Origin: Stenotrophomonas sp. NA06056
GTDB lineage: Bacteria; Pseudomonadota; Gammaproteobacteria; Xanthomonadales; Xanthomonadaceae
Assembly: GCF_013364355.1 (NCBI RefSeq)
Contig: NZ_CP054931.1
Coordinates: 3,957,501-4,021,500, forward strand
Length of the DNA stretch: 64,000 bases
Direction of reading: 5' to 3'
This document shows, piece by piece, positions 1 to 8,891 of this stretch. A program made the translations under genes and the position numbers. Position 1 is the first letter of the stretch; each line of letters opens with the position of its first letter. The notes under the pieces were generated by a model. That model had not been told where the DNA came from. It did no database searches and saw nothing but the letters and a program-made list of their open reading frames with translations.

Positions 1-102
<102 letters not shown>

Positions 103-326
103 AAACAGCATTGTCCGAAGACAAAAATTTAAAGCTGCAGATGAATGATTCTGGCAACGTATCGCTTGCTTTAAAACAATTAATAGTTGCTTGATCAAAC
201 GTCTGCAAGATGGACAATCATCCTTCCTGCAGGCGCCTTCACAAGATACCTGCGCATACTTTCAAAGATCTTGGGAAGTGGCCTCAGCGCCGTTCCCGTG
301 TGCTGCGAAGTTTCCTTCGTAGCGAG
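103..326 (-). promoter_or_regulatory. rrn leader with a boxA-like site
   Basis: Untranslated leader between the inferred rrn transcription start (about 326) and the 16S 5' end. On the minus strand AGATCTTTGAAAG at 258-270 resembles the boxA antitermination element that rRNA leaders carry. The rest is AT-richer than the surrounding genes and holds no credible gene. The leader is inferred from position; the boxA match is only approximate. Confidence 0.45.
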
Positions 327-332
327 CCGCCC

Positions 333-360
333 ATTATGCCAGACTTTTTCAGTCCGTCAA
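333..360 (-). promoter_or_regulatory. rrn operon sigma-70 promoter
   Basis: On the minus strand, -35 TTGACG (355-360) and -10 CATAAT (333-338) are 16 bp apart. The sequence just after the -10 is GGGCGGC, the GC-rich discriminator expected of growth-rate-controlled, stringently regulated rRNA promoters. It lies about 230 bp upstream of 16S. Hexamers and spacing are read directly; the regulation is inferred from the family. Confidence 0.85.
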
Positions 361-554
361 CACCTTCGTTCGATCATCTCGTTCGGCGGTGGTGGGCGCC
401 CTGTTGTCGCTGAAGCCCCTTGGTGGCGACCCCTGCGACGGGGGAGGAGAAGTATGTCCCTATTCCCGCCATTTGTGAAGGGGGTGTGGCGATTTTTTTC
501 AACGGATGTTGCATCCGTTCATCCGCCGCGCTGCGGGAGGATCCCGCGAAGAGC

Positions 555-578
555 AGCCAAGCGTGGGCTTGGCTCTAC
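555..578. repeat. GTAG/CTAC palindromic repeat (SMAG-like), single copy
   Basis: An imperfect palindrome, AGCCAAGCGTGGGCTTGGCT, ends in CTAC, the signature border of the short palindromic repeats described in S. maltophilia. It sits just beyond the tyrS terminator hairpin. Between 361 and 554 no gene is seen. Confidence 0.65.
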
Positions 579-585
579 AAGAGCA

Positions 586-618
586 GAAGGAAGGGCCGGC
601 TGCGCCGGCCCTTCCTTC
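586..618 (-). terminator. tyrS transcription terminator hairpin
   Basis: A perfect 15-bp inverted repeat (586-600 and 604-618) with a 3-nt loop begins 3 bp after the tyrS stop codon. It lacks a clear T-run on the minus strand, so termination may be inefficient or Rho-assisted. Confidence 0.65.
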
Positions 619-621
619 GTA

Positions 622-1830
622 TCAGGCAGCGACCAGGCGCACGCGGGCGAAGGTGCGCTTGCCGACCTGCAGCAGGCCCTCGAAGCCGGGCTGCAATACC
701 TGCTGACCGTCTTCCACCACTTCGCCGTCCACCTTCACCGCACGCTCCTTGAGCTTGCGGTTGGCCTCGGAGTTGCTCGGGGTCAGGCCGGCCGCGGTCA
801 GAAGTGCGGCGATACGCAGGCCTTCGGCCGGGATCGCCACGTCCTGCAGCGGCAGCTGGGTGATGTCGCCCTGCCCGGTAACAGCCGCTTCCCAGCCGGC
901 AATCGCCTGCTCGGCCGCTGCAGCGTCGTGGAAGCGCGTGGCCAGTTCACGGGCCAGGCGCAGCTTCACCACGCGCGGATTCAGGCCGTTGGCGATCTGC
1001 TCGCGCAGGGAAGCCGCTTCGGCCTGGCTGATATCGAAGGACAGCAGCTCGATCCAACGCCACATCAGGGCGTCATCCACCTTCATGGTCTTGGTGACGA
1101 TGTCGATGGCCGGCTCACTGATGCCGATGTAGTTGCCCAGCGACTTGGACATCTTGTTGACGCCATCCAGGCCTTCCAGCAACGGCATGGTCAGCACCAC
1201 CTGCGGCTTCTGCCCGTGGTGTTCCTGCAGGCCACGGCCCATCAGCAGGTTGAACTTCTGGTCGGTACCACCGAGCTCGACGTCCGCTTCCAGGGCCACC
1301 GAGTCGTAGCCCTGCACCAGCGGGTACAGGAATTCGTGGATGGCGATGGACTGCTGGGCGGCATAGCGCTTGGCGAAGTCGTCGCGCTCCAGCATGCGTG
1401 CCACGGTGTGCTGGCCGGCCAGGCGGATCATGTCGGCCGCGCTCATCTTGCCGAACCACTCCGAGTTGAAGCGGACTTCGGTACGGCTGCGGTCCAGCAC
1501 CTTGAACACCTGCTCTTCATAGGTACGGGCGTTGGCCAGCACGTCGTCGCGGCTGAGTGGCTTGCGGGTCAGGCTCTTGCCGGAGGGATCGCCGATCATG
1601 CCGGTGAAGTCGCCGATCAGGAAAATGACCTGATGGCCGAGGTCCTGGAACTGACGCATCTTGTTCAGGAGGACCGTGTGGCCCAGGTGCAGGTCCGGCG
1701 CGGTGGGGTCGAAGCCGGCCTTGACGCGCAGCGGGCGGCCTTCCTGCAGGCGCGCGCGCAGATCCTCGAGCTTGAGGATCTCGTCGGCACCACGGCCGAT
1801 CAGGGCAAGGGCTTCTTCAATCGAGGACAC
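622..1830 (-). CDS. tyrS: Tyrosyl-tRNA synthetase
   Basis: Cytoplasmic class I aminoacyl-tRNA synthetase that charges tRNA-Tyr with tyrosine. The 402-residue product has the HLGH (HIGH-type) motif at 48-51, the KMSKS loop at 226-230 and a C-terminal S4 RNA-binding domain starting at about residue 345 ([14 protein letters not shown]). Length and layout fit the longer bacterial TyrRS type. The frame stays open upstream to 1914, but a GTG at 1830 with GGAG 8 nt upstream is the better start, because the extra N-terminal residues are unlike any synthetase. It faces away from the M23 peptidase gene across a 167-bp intergenic region. Minor doubt about the start only. Confidence 0.96.
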   Translation of the reverse strand: MSSIEEALALIGRGADEILKLEDLRARLQEGRPLRVKAGFDPTAPDLHLGHTVLLNKMRQFQDLGHQVIFLIGDFTGMIGDPSGKSLTRKPLSRDDVLANARTYEEQVFKVLDRSRTEVRFNSEWFGKMSAADMIRLAGQHTVARMLERDDFAKRYAAQQSIAIHEFLYPLVQGYDSVALEADVELGGTDQKFNLLMGRGLQEHHGQKPQVVLTMPLLEGLDGVNKMSKSLGNYIGISEPAIDIVTKTMKVDDALMWRWIELLSFDISQAEAASLREQIANGLNPRVVKLRLARELATRFHDAAAAEQAIAGWEAAVTGQGDITQLPLQDVAIPAEGLRIAALLTAAGLTPSNSEANRKLKERAVKVDGEVVEDGQQVLQPGFEGLLQVGKRTFARVRLVAA

Positions 1831-1920
1831 GTGACTACTCCCGGCAACGCCGTTTCTTATGTGGGGTGTTAAAGCGAAGTTAACCCGATCGGCTTCACAA
1901 AAGCCAATAGGCACAAGGGT

Positions 1921-1949
1921 TTGACGCGAATTTGTTAGGTGTCTATGTT
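1921..1949 (+). promoter_or_regulatory. Promoter of the M23 peptidase gene
   Basis: -35 TTGACG (1921-1926) and -10 TATGTT (1944-1949) are 17 bp apart, a good sigma-70 match. Transcription would start near 1956, which rules out a TTG start at 1932 and supports the ATG at 1998. Inferred from sequence only. Confidence 0.65.
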
Positions 1950-1997
1950 ACCGGCGTTTGGGCCCGCGTTCCCGGGTCAGCCAGAGACCGACATCTG

Positions 1998-3467
1998 ATG
2001 CTCAATTCCGATCAAGGCCGCGCACGCAAGCAGCGCTTCCAGGAACGACTCCACGTCCTGCACGACAACGCCCTGCACCGGAAGCTGAGGCAACACCTTC
2101 CCGCTGCGTTCAACGAACGTTGGACGCGCCGTCATTGGATGCACGCCAGCCTGTTCGTGACCATCGGCGCACTGGTGGCCACGATCGTGCCGGGCTTCTC
2201 GCACACCATCGATGCCCCCTACGCCGACAGCCACACCAGCCTGGCTCTGCCGTTGCCGCCGTTGGCAATGTCCCGCCAGCAGCAGATCCCCGGCGACAGC
2301 TGGCAGGTGCTGCGGGTACAGCGCGGGCAGACCCTGAGCGACCTGTTCGACAAGGCCGGCATCTCGGCAACCACGCTGCACCGGGTGCTGGACCATCCGG
2401 GTGCGCGCGAATCACTGACCAAGCTGCGCCCGGGCGCCGAGATCGCCTTCGACATGCCGCTCTCCGGTGACCTGCGCAGCATCCGCTTCGACCGCGATGC
2501 CGACAACCGGGTCGAGCTCAGCCTGAGCGGCGATGACATCAAGGAAACGGTAACCAAGCGCGAGACGTCCACGCGGACGGTGGTCACCAGCGGCGAGATC
2601 ACCAGTTCGCTGTACGCCGCTGCACGCCGCGCCGGACTGTCGCCATCGGCCATCGCGACGATGACCGACGACATCTTCAAATACGACATCGACTTCTCCA
2701 AGGATCTGCAGCCGGGCGACCGCTTCAGCGTGGTGATGGATGAGACCTGGCGCGAGGGCGAGAAGGTCGATACCAGCAAGATCCTGGCGGCGACCTTCAC
2801 CACCGGCGGCAAGACCTATTCCGGCTTCCGCTTCGACCGCAACGGCAAGTCCGAGTACTACGACATCAGCGGCCGTTCGCTGAAGAAGAGCTTCATCCGC
2901 ATGCCGATCCCGTTCGCGCGGCTGAGTTCGACCTTCGGCGCGCGCAAGCACCCGGTGCTGGGCAAGATGCGCATGCACAAGGGCGTGGACTACGCGGCGC
3001 GCACCGGTACCCCGATCATGGCCGCTGGCGATGCGCGGGTGCAGTTCGTCGGCGTGCAGCGCGGTTACGGCAACGTGGTGATCCTCGACCACGGCCGTGG
3101 CCACACCACCCTGTACGGGCACATGTCGCGCTTTGCCGGCATCAAGAACGGCCAGCGCGTGGCCCAGGGCACGGTGATCGGCTACGTCGGCTCGACCGGC
3201 CTGGCGACCGGACCGCACCTGCACTACGAATTCCGGGTCAATGGCGAGCACCGCAACCCGCTGACGGTGACCATGCCGCCACCGGAGCCGCTGAAGGGGG
3301 CCGAGCTGGTGGCGTTCCGGGCGCAGACCGCACCGGCGATGGCCCGCATCCAGGGCATGGAGAAGCTGATCTACGCCGACGCCAGCCCCGCCCCGACCAC
3401 CGAAAGCGCGACCACCGAGGTGGCCAGCGCCAAGGACAAGGTGCCGGCAGGCCGCAAGCGCGGCTGA
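1998..3467 (+). CDS. M23-family murein endopeptidase, membrane-anchored (MepM-like)
   Basis: Predicted zinc DD-endopeptidase that cuts peptidoglycan cross-links in the periplasm. The 489-residue protein has a basic cytoplasmic N-terminus, one membrane segment at about 50-68 ([19 protein letters not shown]), an OapA/LysM-like domain near 110-165 ([16 protein letters not shown]) and a C-terminal M23 domain with HKGVDYAA (HxxxD zinc ligands) and GPHLHYEF (HxH). This is the layout of E. coli MepM. It lies between tyrS and anmK, as M23 genes do in Pseudomonas. A strong intrinsic terminator follows. The enzyme class is sure; cross-link specificity is inferred. Confidence 0.9.
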   Translation: MLNSDQGRARKQRFQERLHVLHDNALHRKLRQHLPAAFNERWTRRHWMHASLFVTIGALVATIVPGFSHTIDAPYADSHTSLALPLPPLAMSRQQQIPGDSWQVLRVQRGQTLSDLFDKAGISATTLHRVLDHPGARESLTKLRPGAEIAFDMPLSGDLRSIRFDRDADNRVELSLSGDDIKETVTKRETSTRTVVTSGEITSSLYAAARRAGLSPSAIATMTDDIFKYDIDFSKDLQPGDRFSVVMDETWREGEKVDTSKILAATFTTGGKTYSGFRFDRNGKSEYYDISGRSLKKSFIRMPIPFARLSSTFGARKHPVLGKMRMHKGVDYAARTGTPIMAAGDARVQFVGVQRGYGNVVILDHGRGHTTLYGHMSRFAGIKNGQRVAQGTVIGYVGSTGLATGPHLHYEFRVNGEHRNPLTVTMPPPEPLKGAELVAFRAQTAPAMARIQGMEKLIYADASPAPTTESATTEVASAKDKVPAGRKRG

Positions 3468-3484
3468 GCCCTGCGTTGACGAAG

Positions 3485-3522
3485 AAGGACACGGCAGCAC
3501 AAGCTTGCCGTGTCCTTTTTTT
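3485..3522 (+). terminator. Intrinsic terminator after the M23 peptidase gene
   Basis: A perfect 12-bp stem, AAGGACACGGCA (3485-3496) with TGCCGTGTCCTT (3506-3517), a 9-nt loop and a run of seven T. It ends immediately before the anmK start, so anmK expression needs read-through or its own promoter inside or beside this hairpin. Confidence 0.9.
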
Positions 3523-3531
3523 ATGCCTGCC

Positions 3532-4659
3532 ATGAACACCACTGCCGATCCGTCCCTTCCCCTCTACCTGGGCCTGATGTCGGGCACCAGCGCTGACGGC
3601 ATCGATGCCGCGCTGGTGCAGTTCCCGGCCGACGGGGGGTGCCGCTTCGTGCATGGCTTGACCGCCCGCTGGGAGCCGGTGCTGCGGGCACGGCTGGTCG
3701 CCCTTGGCGAAGGCGGCCCGCTGCAGTCGCTGGAGGAGCTGGGCGAGCTGGACGCGCGGATTGCGATCAGCTTCGCCGTCGCCGCCAACCAGTTGCTGGA
3801 CGAGGCCGGTGTCGACCGTACGCAGGTGCGGGCCATCGGCTCGCACGGGCAGACGGTGCGCCATCGACCGCTGGCCGATCCGGCCTTCACTCTGCAGCTG
3901 GGCGACGGCAACCGCATCGCCGAACTGACCGGCATCACCACCGTGTGCGATTTCCGCCGCCGCGACGTTGCCGCCGGTGGCCATGGCGCGCCGCTGATGC
4001 CGGCCTTCCACCTGGGCATGCTGGGTGCGGCCGATGAGGATCGTGCGGTGCTGAACCTGGGCGGGATCGCCAACCTGACCCTGATCCCGCGCGAAGGCGT
4101 CGTGCGTGGCTTCGATACCGGTCCCGCCAACGCGCTGATGGATGCCTGGTGCCAACGACACACGGGGCGCAGCTTCGATGCGGACGGCGCGTACGCGGCC
4201 AGTGGCGCGGTGGATGACAGCCTGTTGGCCGGTTGGCGCGCGGACCCGTGGTTCGCGCTACCGCCACCCAAGAGCACCGGGCGCGAGCAGTTCCACCTGC
4301 CGTGGGCCGAAGCACACATGGAGGAAGGCCAGTTTGCCGCCGCCGATGTACAGGCGACGCTGCTGGAGCTGACTGCGGCGACGGTGGTGGATGCGTTGCT
4401 CGCCCAGCAGCCGCACACCCGGCGGGTGCTGGTATGCGGCGGTGGCGTGCGCAACGCGCAGTTGATGCGGCGGCTGGCGGCACGACTGCCGGGCGTGGTG
4501 GTCGAGTCCACGGCGCTGCACGGGCTGGACCCGGAGTATGTGGAGGCGATGGGGTTTGCCTGGCTGGCGCAGCGGACGATGGACGGGCTGTCGGGCAACC
4601 TGCCGAGCGTGACGGGGGCGAAGGGGCCGCGGATTCTCGGGGCGATCCATCCGGCGTGA
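3532..4659 (+). CDS. anmK: Anhydro-N-acetylmuramic acid kinase
   Basis: Cytoplasmic sugar kinase of peptidoglycan recycling: it opens the 1,6-anhydro ring of anhMurNAc and phosphorylates it to MurNAc-6-phosphate with ATP. The N-terminus [17 protein letters not shown] carries the family's GTS.DG nucleotide-binding motif. NLGGIANLT and [14 protein letters not shown] near the middle and VCGGGVRN near the end are the other conserved blocks. The length (375 aa) is typical. ATGs at 3523 and 3532 are both possible and neither has a good Shine-Dalgarno sequence; 3532 was taken because it is the last ATG before homology begins. Neighbours ampG and the M23 peptidase act in the same turnover route. Confidence 0.95.
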   Translation: MNTTADPSLPLYLGLMSGTSADGIDAALVQFPADGGCRFVHGLTARWEPVLRARLVALGEGGPLQSLEELGELDARIAISFAVAANQLLDEAGVDRTQVRAIGSHGQTVRHRPLADPAFTLQLGDGNRIAELTGITTVCDFRRRDVAAGGHGAPLMPAFHLGMLGAADEDRAVLNLGGIANLTLIPREGVVRGFDTGPANALMDAWCQRHTGRSFDADGAYAASGAVDDSLLAGWRADPWFALPPPKSTGREQFHLPWAEAHMEEGQFAAADVQATLLELTAATVVDALLAQQPHTRRVLVCGGGVRNAQLMRRLAARLPGVVVESTALHGLDPEYVEAMGFAWLAQRTMDGLSGNLPSVTGAKGPRILGAIHPA

Positions 4660-4669
4660 GGATGGTGCC

Positions 4670-4692
4670 ATCCACGCATGGCGTGGATCTAC
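4670..4692. repeat. GTAG/CTAC palindromic repeat between converging genes
   Basis: The palindrome ATCCACGCATGGCGTGGAT followed by CTAC lies between anmK (+) and the small minus-strand gene. The same sequence family recurs near 16861, 16901, 44251, 54131 and 54590. It may end transcription from both sides. Confidence 0.75.
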
Positions 4693-4698
4693 TGGGCG

Positions 4699-4929
4699 CT
4701 AATCGAATCCCTGGCCAGCGGGAAGCGCCTGCAATGCGGCAATAGCGGCGGAGAGGGCATCCACTTCGGGATCGCCGAAGCCGGAGCGGACCTCCAGCTC
4801 ACTGCTTAGCAGGCCCTGCTCCAGCAGCGCCGCACAGGTCTGTTCGTGGGTCCAGCCTCGCGCAACCGAGACCCGTTTGATGCGTTCCAGCAGCAGCGGG
4901 TCCAGGTCCCGCAGCGTTACGTCGGCCAT
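4699..4929 (-). CDS. Small ribbon-helix-helix-like protein
   Basis: A 76-residue protein whose first half (MADVTLRDLDPLLLERIKRV, then ARGWTHEQTCAALLEQGL) follows the beta-helix-helix pattern of CopG/FitA-type ribbon-helix-helix DNA-binding domains. The second half is acidic. An excellent Shine-Dalgarno sequence (GGGGAAG) lies about 7 nt before the ATG. FitA-like proteins are usually antitoxins beside a PIN-domain toxin, but none is seen next to it: upstream is ampG and downstream a repeat and anmK. It may be the last gene of the exonuclease-ampG transcript. It was called from the motif pattern, so its exact role is unknown. Confidence 0.7.
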   Translation of the reverse strand: MADVTLRDLDPLLLERIKRVSVARGWTHEQTCAALLEQGLLSSELEVRSGFGDPEVDALSAAIAALQALPAGQGFD

Positions 4930-5009
4930 GCTCACTTCCCCGTTCGCAAGGCACCGCCCCCTCGGCGCGTCGGGGCGATCATCCCGCACGCCGGGGGCGC
5001 CGGCAACTG

Positions 5010-6374
5010 TCAGGCCACGGCGCGCCGGCGCTGCTGCAGAATCAGCATCGCGCACAGGATCACCACCGGGATCGCCACCAGGGCAGTGCCGATGAAGAAC
5101 AGCGCGTAGCCTTCCAGCAGCGTGCGGCCCTGTGCCAGGGTCTGTACCGACCAGCCGGAAAAGCCCTTCAGCGCTTTGCCAGGCATCGCGTAGAACGAGC
5201 TGAGCAGGGCGTACTGGGTGGCGGTATAGCCAATGCTGGTCAAGCTCGACATGTAGGCGATCAACGCGGTACCCGCGAAACCGCTGGCGAAATTGTCGAT
5301 CGCCATTGCGACAGCAAAGTGAGTGGTGTCCGGCCCTGAATAGGCCAACCAGGCGAAGGCGAGGTTGGAGGCCGGGCCAAGCACGGCGCCCGCCAACAGC
5401 GCTGCCAGCACGCCCCAGCGTACGGACACCAGGCCCGCAGCGGCGATGCCGATGAAGGTGGCCACCAGGCCGACCGAACCACGCACGGCGCCCACGGTAT
5501 CCTCGTCCAGACCAAGATCGACGTAGAACGGATTGGCCATCGGCCCCATGACGAAGTCGGCCATGCGGTAGACGCTGATCGCCACCAGGATCAGGATCGC
5601 GCCGCTGCGATGCTCGCGTACGAAGGCCACGAACGGGCCGACCACTGCATCGAACAGGCCGCGTGGTGTCCACAACGACGCGGACTGCGCCTGCACTGCC
5701 TGGATTTCGCGGGCCGGCTCGCGGGCCATGACCACCGCCACCACGCCCAGCGCCATCAGCACGGCCATCAATTCATAGGACACCTGCCAGCCGACGCGGG
5801 CGGCGATGATCAGGATCAGGGCGTCGGTGACCAGCAGAGCGGTGCGATAACCCAGCGCCGAGGACGAGGTCAGCAAGCCGAGCTGTTCACTGTTGTCGGC
5901 GCTCTCGATGCGCCAGGCGTCGATCACGATGTCCTGGGTGGCCGAGGCGAAGGCCACCACCACGGCCATCGCGCCGAAGACCACCACATGCTCCCAGGCG
6001 ATTCCCATCAGCAGCAACTGGCCGCCCTTGGGTTGGATCAACGCCATGCCGACCAAGCCCACCGCGGCGACGATCTGCGACAGCAGCATCCAACCGCGGC
6101 GACGCCCCAGTCGCCCGAACAGCGGCACGTCGGCCTTGTCGACGATCGGCGCCCACAGGAACTTCATCGTGTAAGCCAGGCCCACCCACGACAGGAAGCC
6201 GATGGTGCTCAGTTCGATGCCTTCCTTGCGCATCCAGAAGCCAAGCGTGTTGCCTACCAGATAGATCGGCAGACCCGAACTGAAGCCCAGCAGGAGCATC
6301 GCCAGCACCTTGCGCTGGCGCAGGTTGGCCAGCACCTGCCTCCAGGAACGGCGCGGCTTGGCAGCCTCGGTCAC
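5010..6374 (-). CDS. ampG: Muropeptide permease AmpG
   Basis: Inner-membrane major-facilitator transporter that imports GlcNAc-anhydromuropeptides released during wall turnover. The 454-residue product shows the AmpG N-terminus (LLLGFSSGLPIYLVGNTLGFW), the motif FLWAPIVDK and repeated membrane segments (about 12-14). In S. maltophilia AmpG is known to be needed for induction of the L1 and L2 beta-lactamases, because the imported muropeptides signal to AmpR. The ATG overlaps the stop of the exonuclease gene by 4 bp, so the two are translationally coupled. AnmK, which acts on the imported sugar, is encoded nearby on the other strand. Confidence 0.93.
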   Translation of the reverse strand: MTEAAKPRRSWRQVLANLRQRKVLAMLLLGFSSGLPIYLVGNTLGFWMRKEGIELSTIGFLSWVGLAYTMKFLWAPIVDKADVPLFGRLGRRRGWMLLSQIVAAVGLVGMALIQPKGGQLLLMGIAWEHVVVFGAMAVVVAFASATQDIVIDAWRIESADNSEQLGLLTSSSALGYRTALLVTDALILIIAARVGWQVSYELMAVLMALGVVAVVMAREPAREIQAVQAQSASLWTPRGLFDAVVGPFVAFVREHRSGAILILVAISVYRMADFVMGPMANPFYVDLGLDEDTVGAVRGSVGLVATFIGIAAAGLVSVRWGVLAALLAGAVLGPASNLAFAWLAYSGPDTTHFAVAMAIDNFASGFAGTALIAYMSSLTSIGYTATQYALLSSFYAMPGKALKGFSGWSVQTLAQGRTLLEGYALFFIGTALVAIPVVILCAMLILQQRRRAVA

Positions 6375-7171
6375 AGGTCGTAGTCCACGATGAACGGCGC
6401 GTGGTCGGAGAAGCGCTGGTCGCGGTAGATCGAACAGCTGCGCAGGCGGTCACGCAGGCCCGGAGTGATGAACTGGTAGTCGATGCGCCAACCGACGTTG
6501 TTGGCGCGGGCGGCGCCGCGATTGCTCCACCAGGTGTAGTCCTCGCCGGCTGGATGAAGCAGGCGGTAGGCATCGGCCCAACCGCGACCGGTGGCCACAT
6601 CGGTGGCCTGGCCGTGGTCGGCGCACAGGGCATTGAGCCAGTCGCGCTCCTCCGGCAGGCAGCCGGAGTTCTTCTGGTTGGACTTCCAGTTCTTGATATC
6701 CAGCGCCGAGCGGACGATGTTCCAGTCGCCACACAGCACGTAGTCACGGCCGCTGCGCGCCCATTCCTCCAGGATCGGCCGCAGCCACTCCATCACTTCG
6801 AACTTGAAACCCTGGCGCAGGTCGCCCGAGCTGCCGGATGGGATATAGAAGGAGACCACGCTGAGGTTGCCGAAGCGCGCCTCGATGTAGCGGCCTTCGT
6901 CGTCGAACGGGGCCCAGCCCAGCGAGGTGATGACCTGGTCCGGTTCGCGCTTGCTGTAGATCGCCACGCCGCTGTAGCCCTTCTTGGTGATGGCATCGCG
7001 GTAGAAGCAATGGTGGCCGTCCGGGCGGAACATCGGGTCGGTCAGCTGGTCTTCCTGGGCCTTGGTCTCCTGGATGCAGAGGACGTCGGCGTCCTGGCCA
7101 CGGAACCAGTCGAGGAAGCCCTTGGTGGCGGCCGAGCGGATGCCATTGGCATTGAAACTGATGATGCGCAT
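6371..7171 (-). CDS. xth: Exonuclease III family apurinic/apyrimidinic endonuclease
   Basis: Cytoplasmic DNA-repair nuclease of the EEP fold, cutting at abasic sites and degrading 3' ends of duplex DNA. Visible motifs in 266 residues: SFNANGIR at the N-terminus, IQETKAQ (metal-binding Glu35), GDWNIV in the middle and SDHAPFIVDY at the C-terminus, which holds the catalytic Asp-His. Length matches E. coli XthA (268 aa). The gene overlaps ampG by 4 bp and is transcribed first. An ampN-ampG operon has been described in S. maltophilia; this gene is likely the one called ampN, though that equation is from memory. Confidence 0.92.
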   Translation of the reverse strand: MRIISFNANGIRSAATKGFLDWFRGQDADVLCIQETKAQEDQLTDPMFRPDGHHCFYRDAITKKGYSGVAIYSKREPDQVITSLGWAPFDDEGRYIEARFGNLSVVSFYIPSGSSGDLRQGFKFEVMEWLRPILEEWARSGRDYVLCGDWNIVRSALDIKNWKSNQKNSGCLPEERDWLNALCADHGQATDVATGRGWADAYRLLHPAGEDYTWWSNRGAARANNVGWRIDYQFITPGLRDRLRSCSIYRDQRFSDHAPFIVDYDL

Positions 7172-7334
7172 GCGGAAGAACCTACGGCGGGAAACCGGGC
7201 AAGCATACCGGTTGCCTGCCGGGCTGAGCAGCCCGCGGGGGCCGCCCCGGATACCGGTGTGAAGGCCGCGGACGAGCGCGGAAAGCCCAGCTGGATTAGG
7301 ATTTGCGCTCCAAATGAATATGAATCGAGTTTTG

Positions 7335-7994
7335 ATGAGCGACCACCGTCACCGTTTCCTGCAGTTGGCCCTGACCGCCGATGCCCTGCGCTTCGGCCAG
7401 TTCACCCTCAAGTCCGGCCGGCTGAGCCCCTATTTCTTCAACGCCGGCCGTTTCGACTCCGGCTCCCTGCTGTCGCAGCTGGGTGCGTGCTATTCCGACG
7501 CCATCGATGCCACCGGGATCAAGTACGACGTGGTGTTCGGCCCTGCCTACAAGGGCATTCCGCTGGCCACCGCAATGGCCTGCGAGCTGGCCCAGCGTGG
7601 CCGCGACCTGCCGCTGTCGTTCAACCGCAAGGAAGTGAAGGACCATGGTGAAGGCGGCCAGTTGATCGGCGCCGACATGACCGGCAAGCGCGTGCTGATC
7701 GTCGACGACGTGATCACCGCCGGCACCGCCATTCGCGAGGCGCTGGCGATCATCCGCGCTGCGGGCGGCATTCCGGCCGGCATCGTGGTGGCCCTGGATC
7801 GCCAGGAGATCGCCTCGGACACCGACCATCGCTCCGCCGCGCAGGCCGTTGCCGAAGAAGCCGGCATCCCGGTGATCGCCGTGGCGACACTGGCCGACCT
7901 GCTTGATTTCGCTTCCGGAAATCCGGAACTTGTAGGCTACCGGCAGCCGCTGGAGGCCTATCGCGCCCAGTACGGCGTCCGTTCCACGCGCTGA
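7335..7994 (+). CDS. pyrE: Orotate phosphoribosyltransferase
   Basis: Joins orotate to PRPP to give OMP in pyrimidine synthesis. The 219-residue product contains FGPAYKGIPLA (orotate side) and the PRPP-binding motif VLIVDDVITAGTAI at about 116-129. The start at 7335 (MSDHRHRFLQLA) gives the family's usual length; ATGs at 7314 and 7320 would add up to seven residues, and no strong Shine-Dalgarno sequence decides. The gene diverges from the exonuclease gene over about 160 bp. It is followed 19 bp later by an exported protein gene, probably co-transcribed. Confidence 0.95.
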   Translation: MSDHRHRFLQLALTADALRFGQFTLKSGRLSPYFFNAGRFDSGSLLSQLGACYSDAIDATGIKYDVVFGPAYKGIPLATAMACELAQRGRDLPLSFNRKEVKDHGEGGQLIGADMTGKRVLIVDDVITAGTAIREALAIIRAAGGIPAGIVVALDRQEIASDTDHRSAAQAVAEEAGIPVIAVATLADLLDFASGNPELVGYRQPLEAYRAQYGVRSTR

Positions 7995-8013
7995 CCACCA
8001 GGGGGAAGGTCGC

Positions 8014-8673
8014 ATGTTCCGAATTCCTGCCATCGTTGCTGCCAGTCTGCTGCTGGTGATGCCGCACACGCTGCTGGCACAGTCCAGCGGCAAGGCCGCA
8101 GACAAGAAGCTGTACTGCTGGAACGAGGGCAAGGAGCGGATCTGCAGCGATGCGTTGCCGGCCGATGCGGTCAACAACGCCCGCGATGAGTTCAACGCCA
8201 ACAGTGGCCTGCGCAACGCGCAGGTGCAGCGCGCGTTGAACGATGAGGAACGCGCTGCCGCCAGCACGGCGGCGGCGCAGGTCCAGCTGGACCAGATGGC
8301 CGAGCAGACCCGCCAGCGCACCGAACAGGCGATGCTGGCCACCTACGGGGATGAGAACGCGCTGCGGCGTGTGTTCGCCGAGCGCCAGGAGGTGCTCGAC
8401 AACAACCTCAAGACCGCCCAGTACAACGTGGCCAGCCTGCGCGATTCGCTGGTGGCCCTGCTTGCCGCCGCCGGGGACCGCGAACTGGCCGGTGGCAAGG
8501 TGGCCGACAAGCAGGCCCAGGCGATCGGCCAGCGCCATACACAGCTGCAGTCGCAGCAACGGCTGCTGGCCAGCTTCGAACAGCAGCAGCAGGCATTGAA
8601 GGTCGAGATCGAGAGCAGCCTGCAGCGCTATCGGCAGCTGAAGGGAGTGGCGCCGGCGAGCCAAGCCCCGTGA
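8014..8673 (+). CDS. Exported coiled-coil protein, DUF4124-like
   Basis: A 219-residue protein with a clear Sec signal peptide (MFRIPAIVAASLLLVMPHTLLAQ, cut near residue 22), then KLYCWNEGKERICSDALP, which resembles the N-terminal beta strands of DUF4124 proteins with two cysteines that could pair. The rest is Ala/Gln/Glu-rich and helical, with coiled-coil heptads over about 65-205. A strong Shine-Dalgarno sequence (GGGGGAAGG) precedes the ATG. It is likely periplasmic and in the pyrE transcript. No function can be assigned; a scaffold or envelope-associated role is only a guess. Confidence 0.8.
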   Translation: MFRIPAIVAASLLLVMPHTLLAQSSGKAADKKLYCWNEGKERICSDALPADAVNNARDEFNANSGLRNAQVQRALNDEERAAASTAAAQVQLDQMAEQTRQRTEQAMLATYGDENALRRVFAERQEVLDNNLKTAQYNVASLRDSLVALLAAAGDRELAGGKVADKQAQAIGQRHTQLQSQQRLLASFEQQQQALKVEIESSLQRYRQLKGVAPASQAP

Positions 8674-8679
8674 TTGCCG

Positions 8680-8749
8680 GTAGAGCCGAGCCCACGCTCG
8701 GCTCCGCTTGACCTCGGGAAAGAGCAGCCGAGCGTAGGCTCGGCTCTAC
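8680..8749. repeat. Pair of inverted GTAG/CTAC palindromes
   Basis: A GTAGAGCCGAGC palindrome at the left and a matching GAGCC..GGCTCTAC palindrome at the right face each other across about 25 bp, so the whole 70-bp unit can fold into two stems or one long one. It starts 7 bp after the stop of the exported-protein gene and probably ends that transcript ahead of the kdp operon. Confidence 0.8.
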
Positions 8750-8784
8750 AGCAGGCGGGGCTGGTTACGGGTTGGCCCACGGAA

Positions 8785-8801
8785 TTTATGCACTTTTTAC
8801 G
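8785..8801 (+). promoter_or_regulatory. Candidate KdpE binding site upstream of kdpFABC
   Basis: TTTATGCACTTTTTACG matches 13 of 17 positions of the E. coli KdpE site TTTATACTTTTTTTACA (recalled from the literature). It is the only AT-rich tract between the repeat pair and kdpF and ends 91 bp before the kdpF start. An imperfect inverted repeat (8799-8807 with 8814-8822) and a small hairpin (8862-8878) just before kdpF are also present. The promoter hexamers are unclear. Confidence 0.5.
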
Positions 8802-8891
8802 CGTCGGCCCTGTCCGGCGCGTAGTGCGTTTATGGGGGTGGGGACGACGATGACGCCCTGAGGTGGAGGGGTTCCACCAGGTCTCAATTCC

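Noticed and set aside
187..1872. A 561-codon plus-strand frame covering the rrn leader and tyrS.
   Set aside because: It runs through the rRNA promoter and terminator and is antisense to tyrS, with no ribosome-binding site or recognisable domain.
1932..1997. A TTG start adding 22 residues to the M23 peptidase.
   Set aside because: It lies inside the -35/-10 region of the likely promoter, upstream of the expected transcript start.
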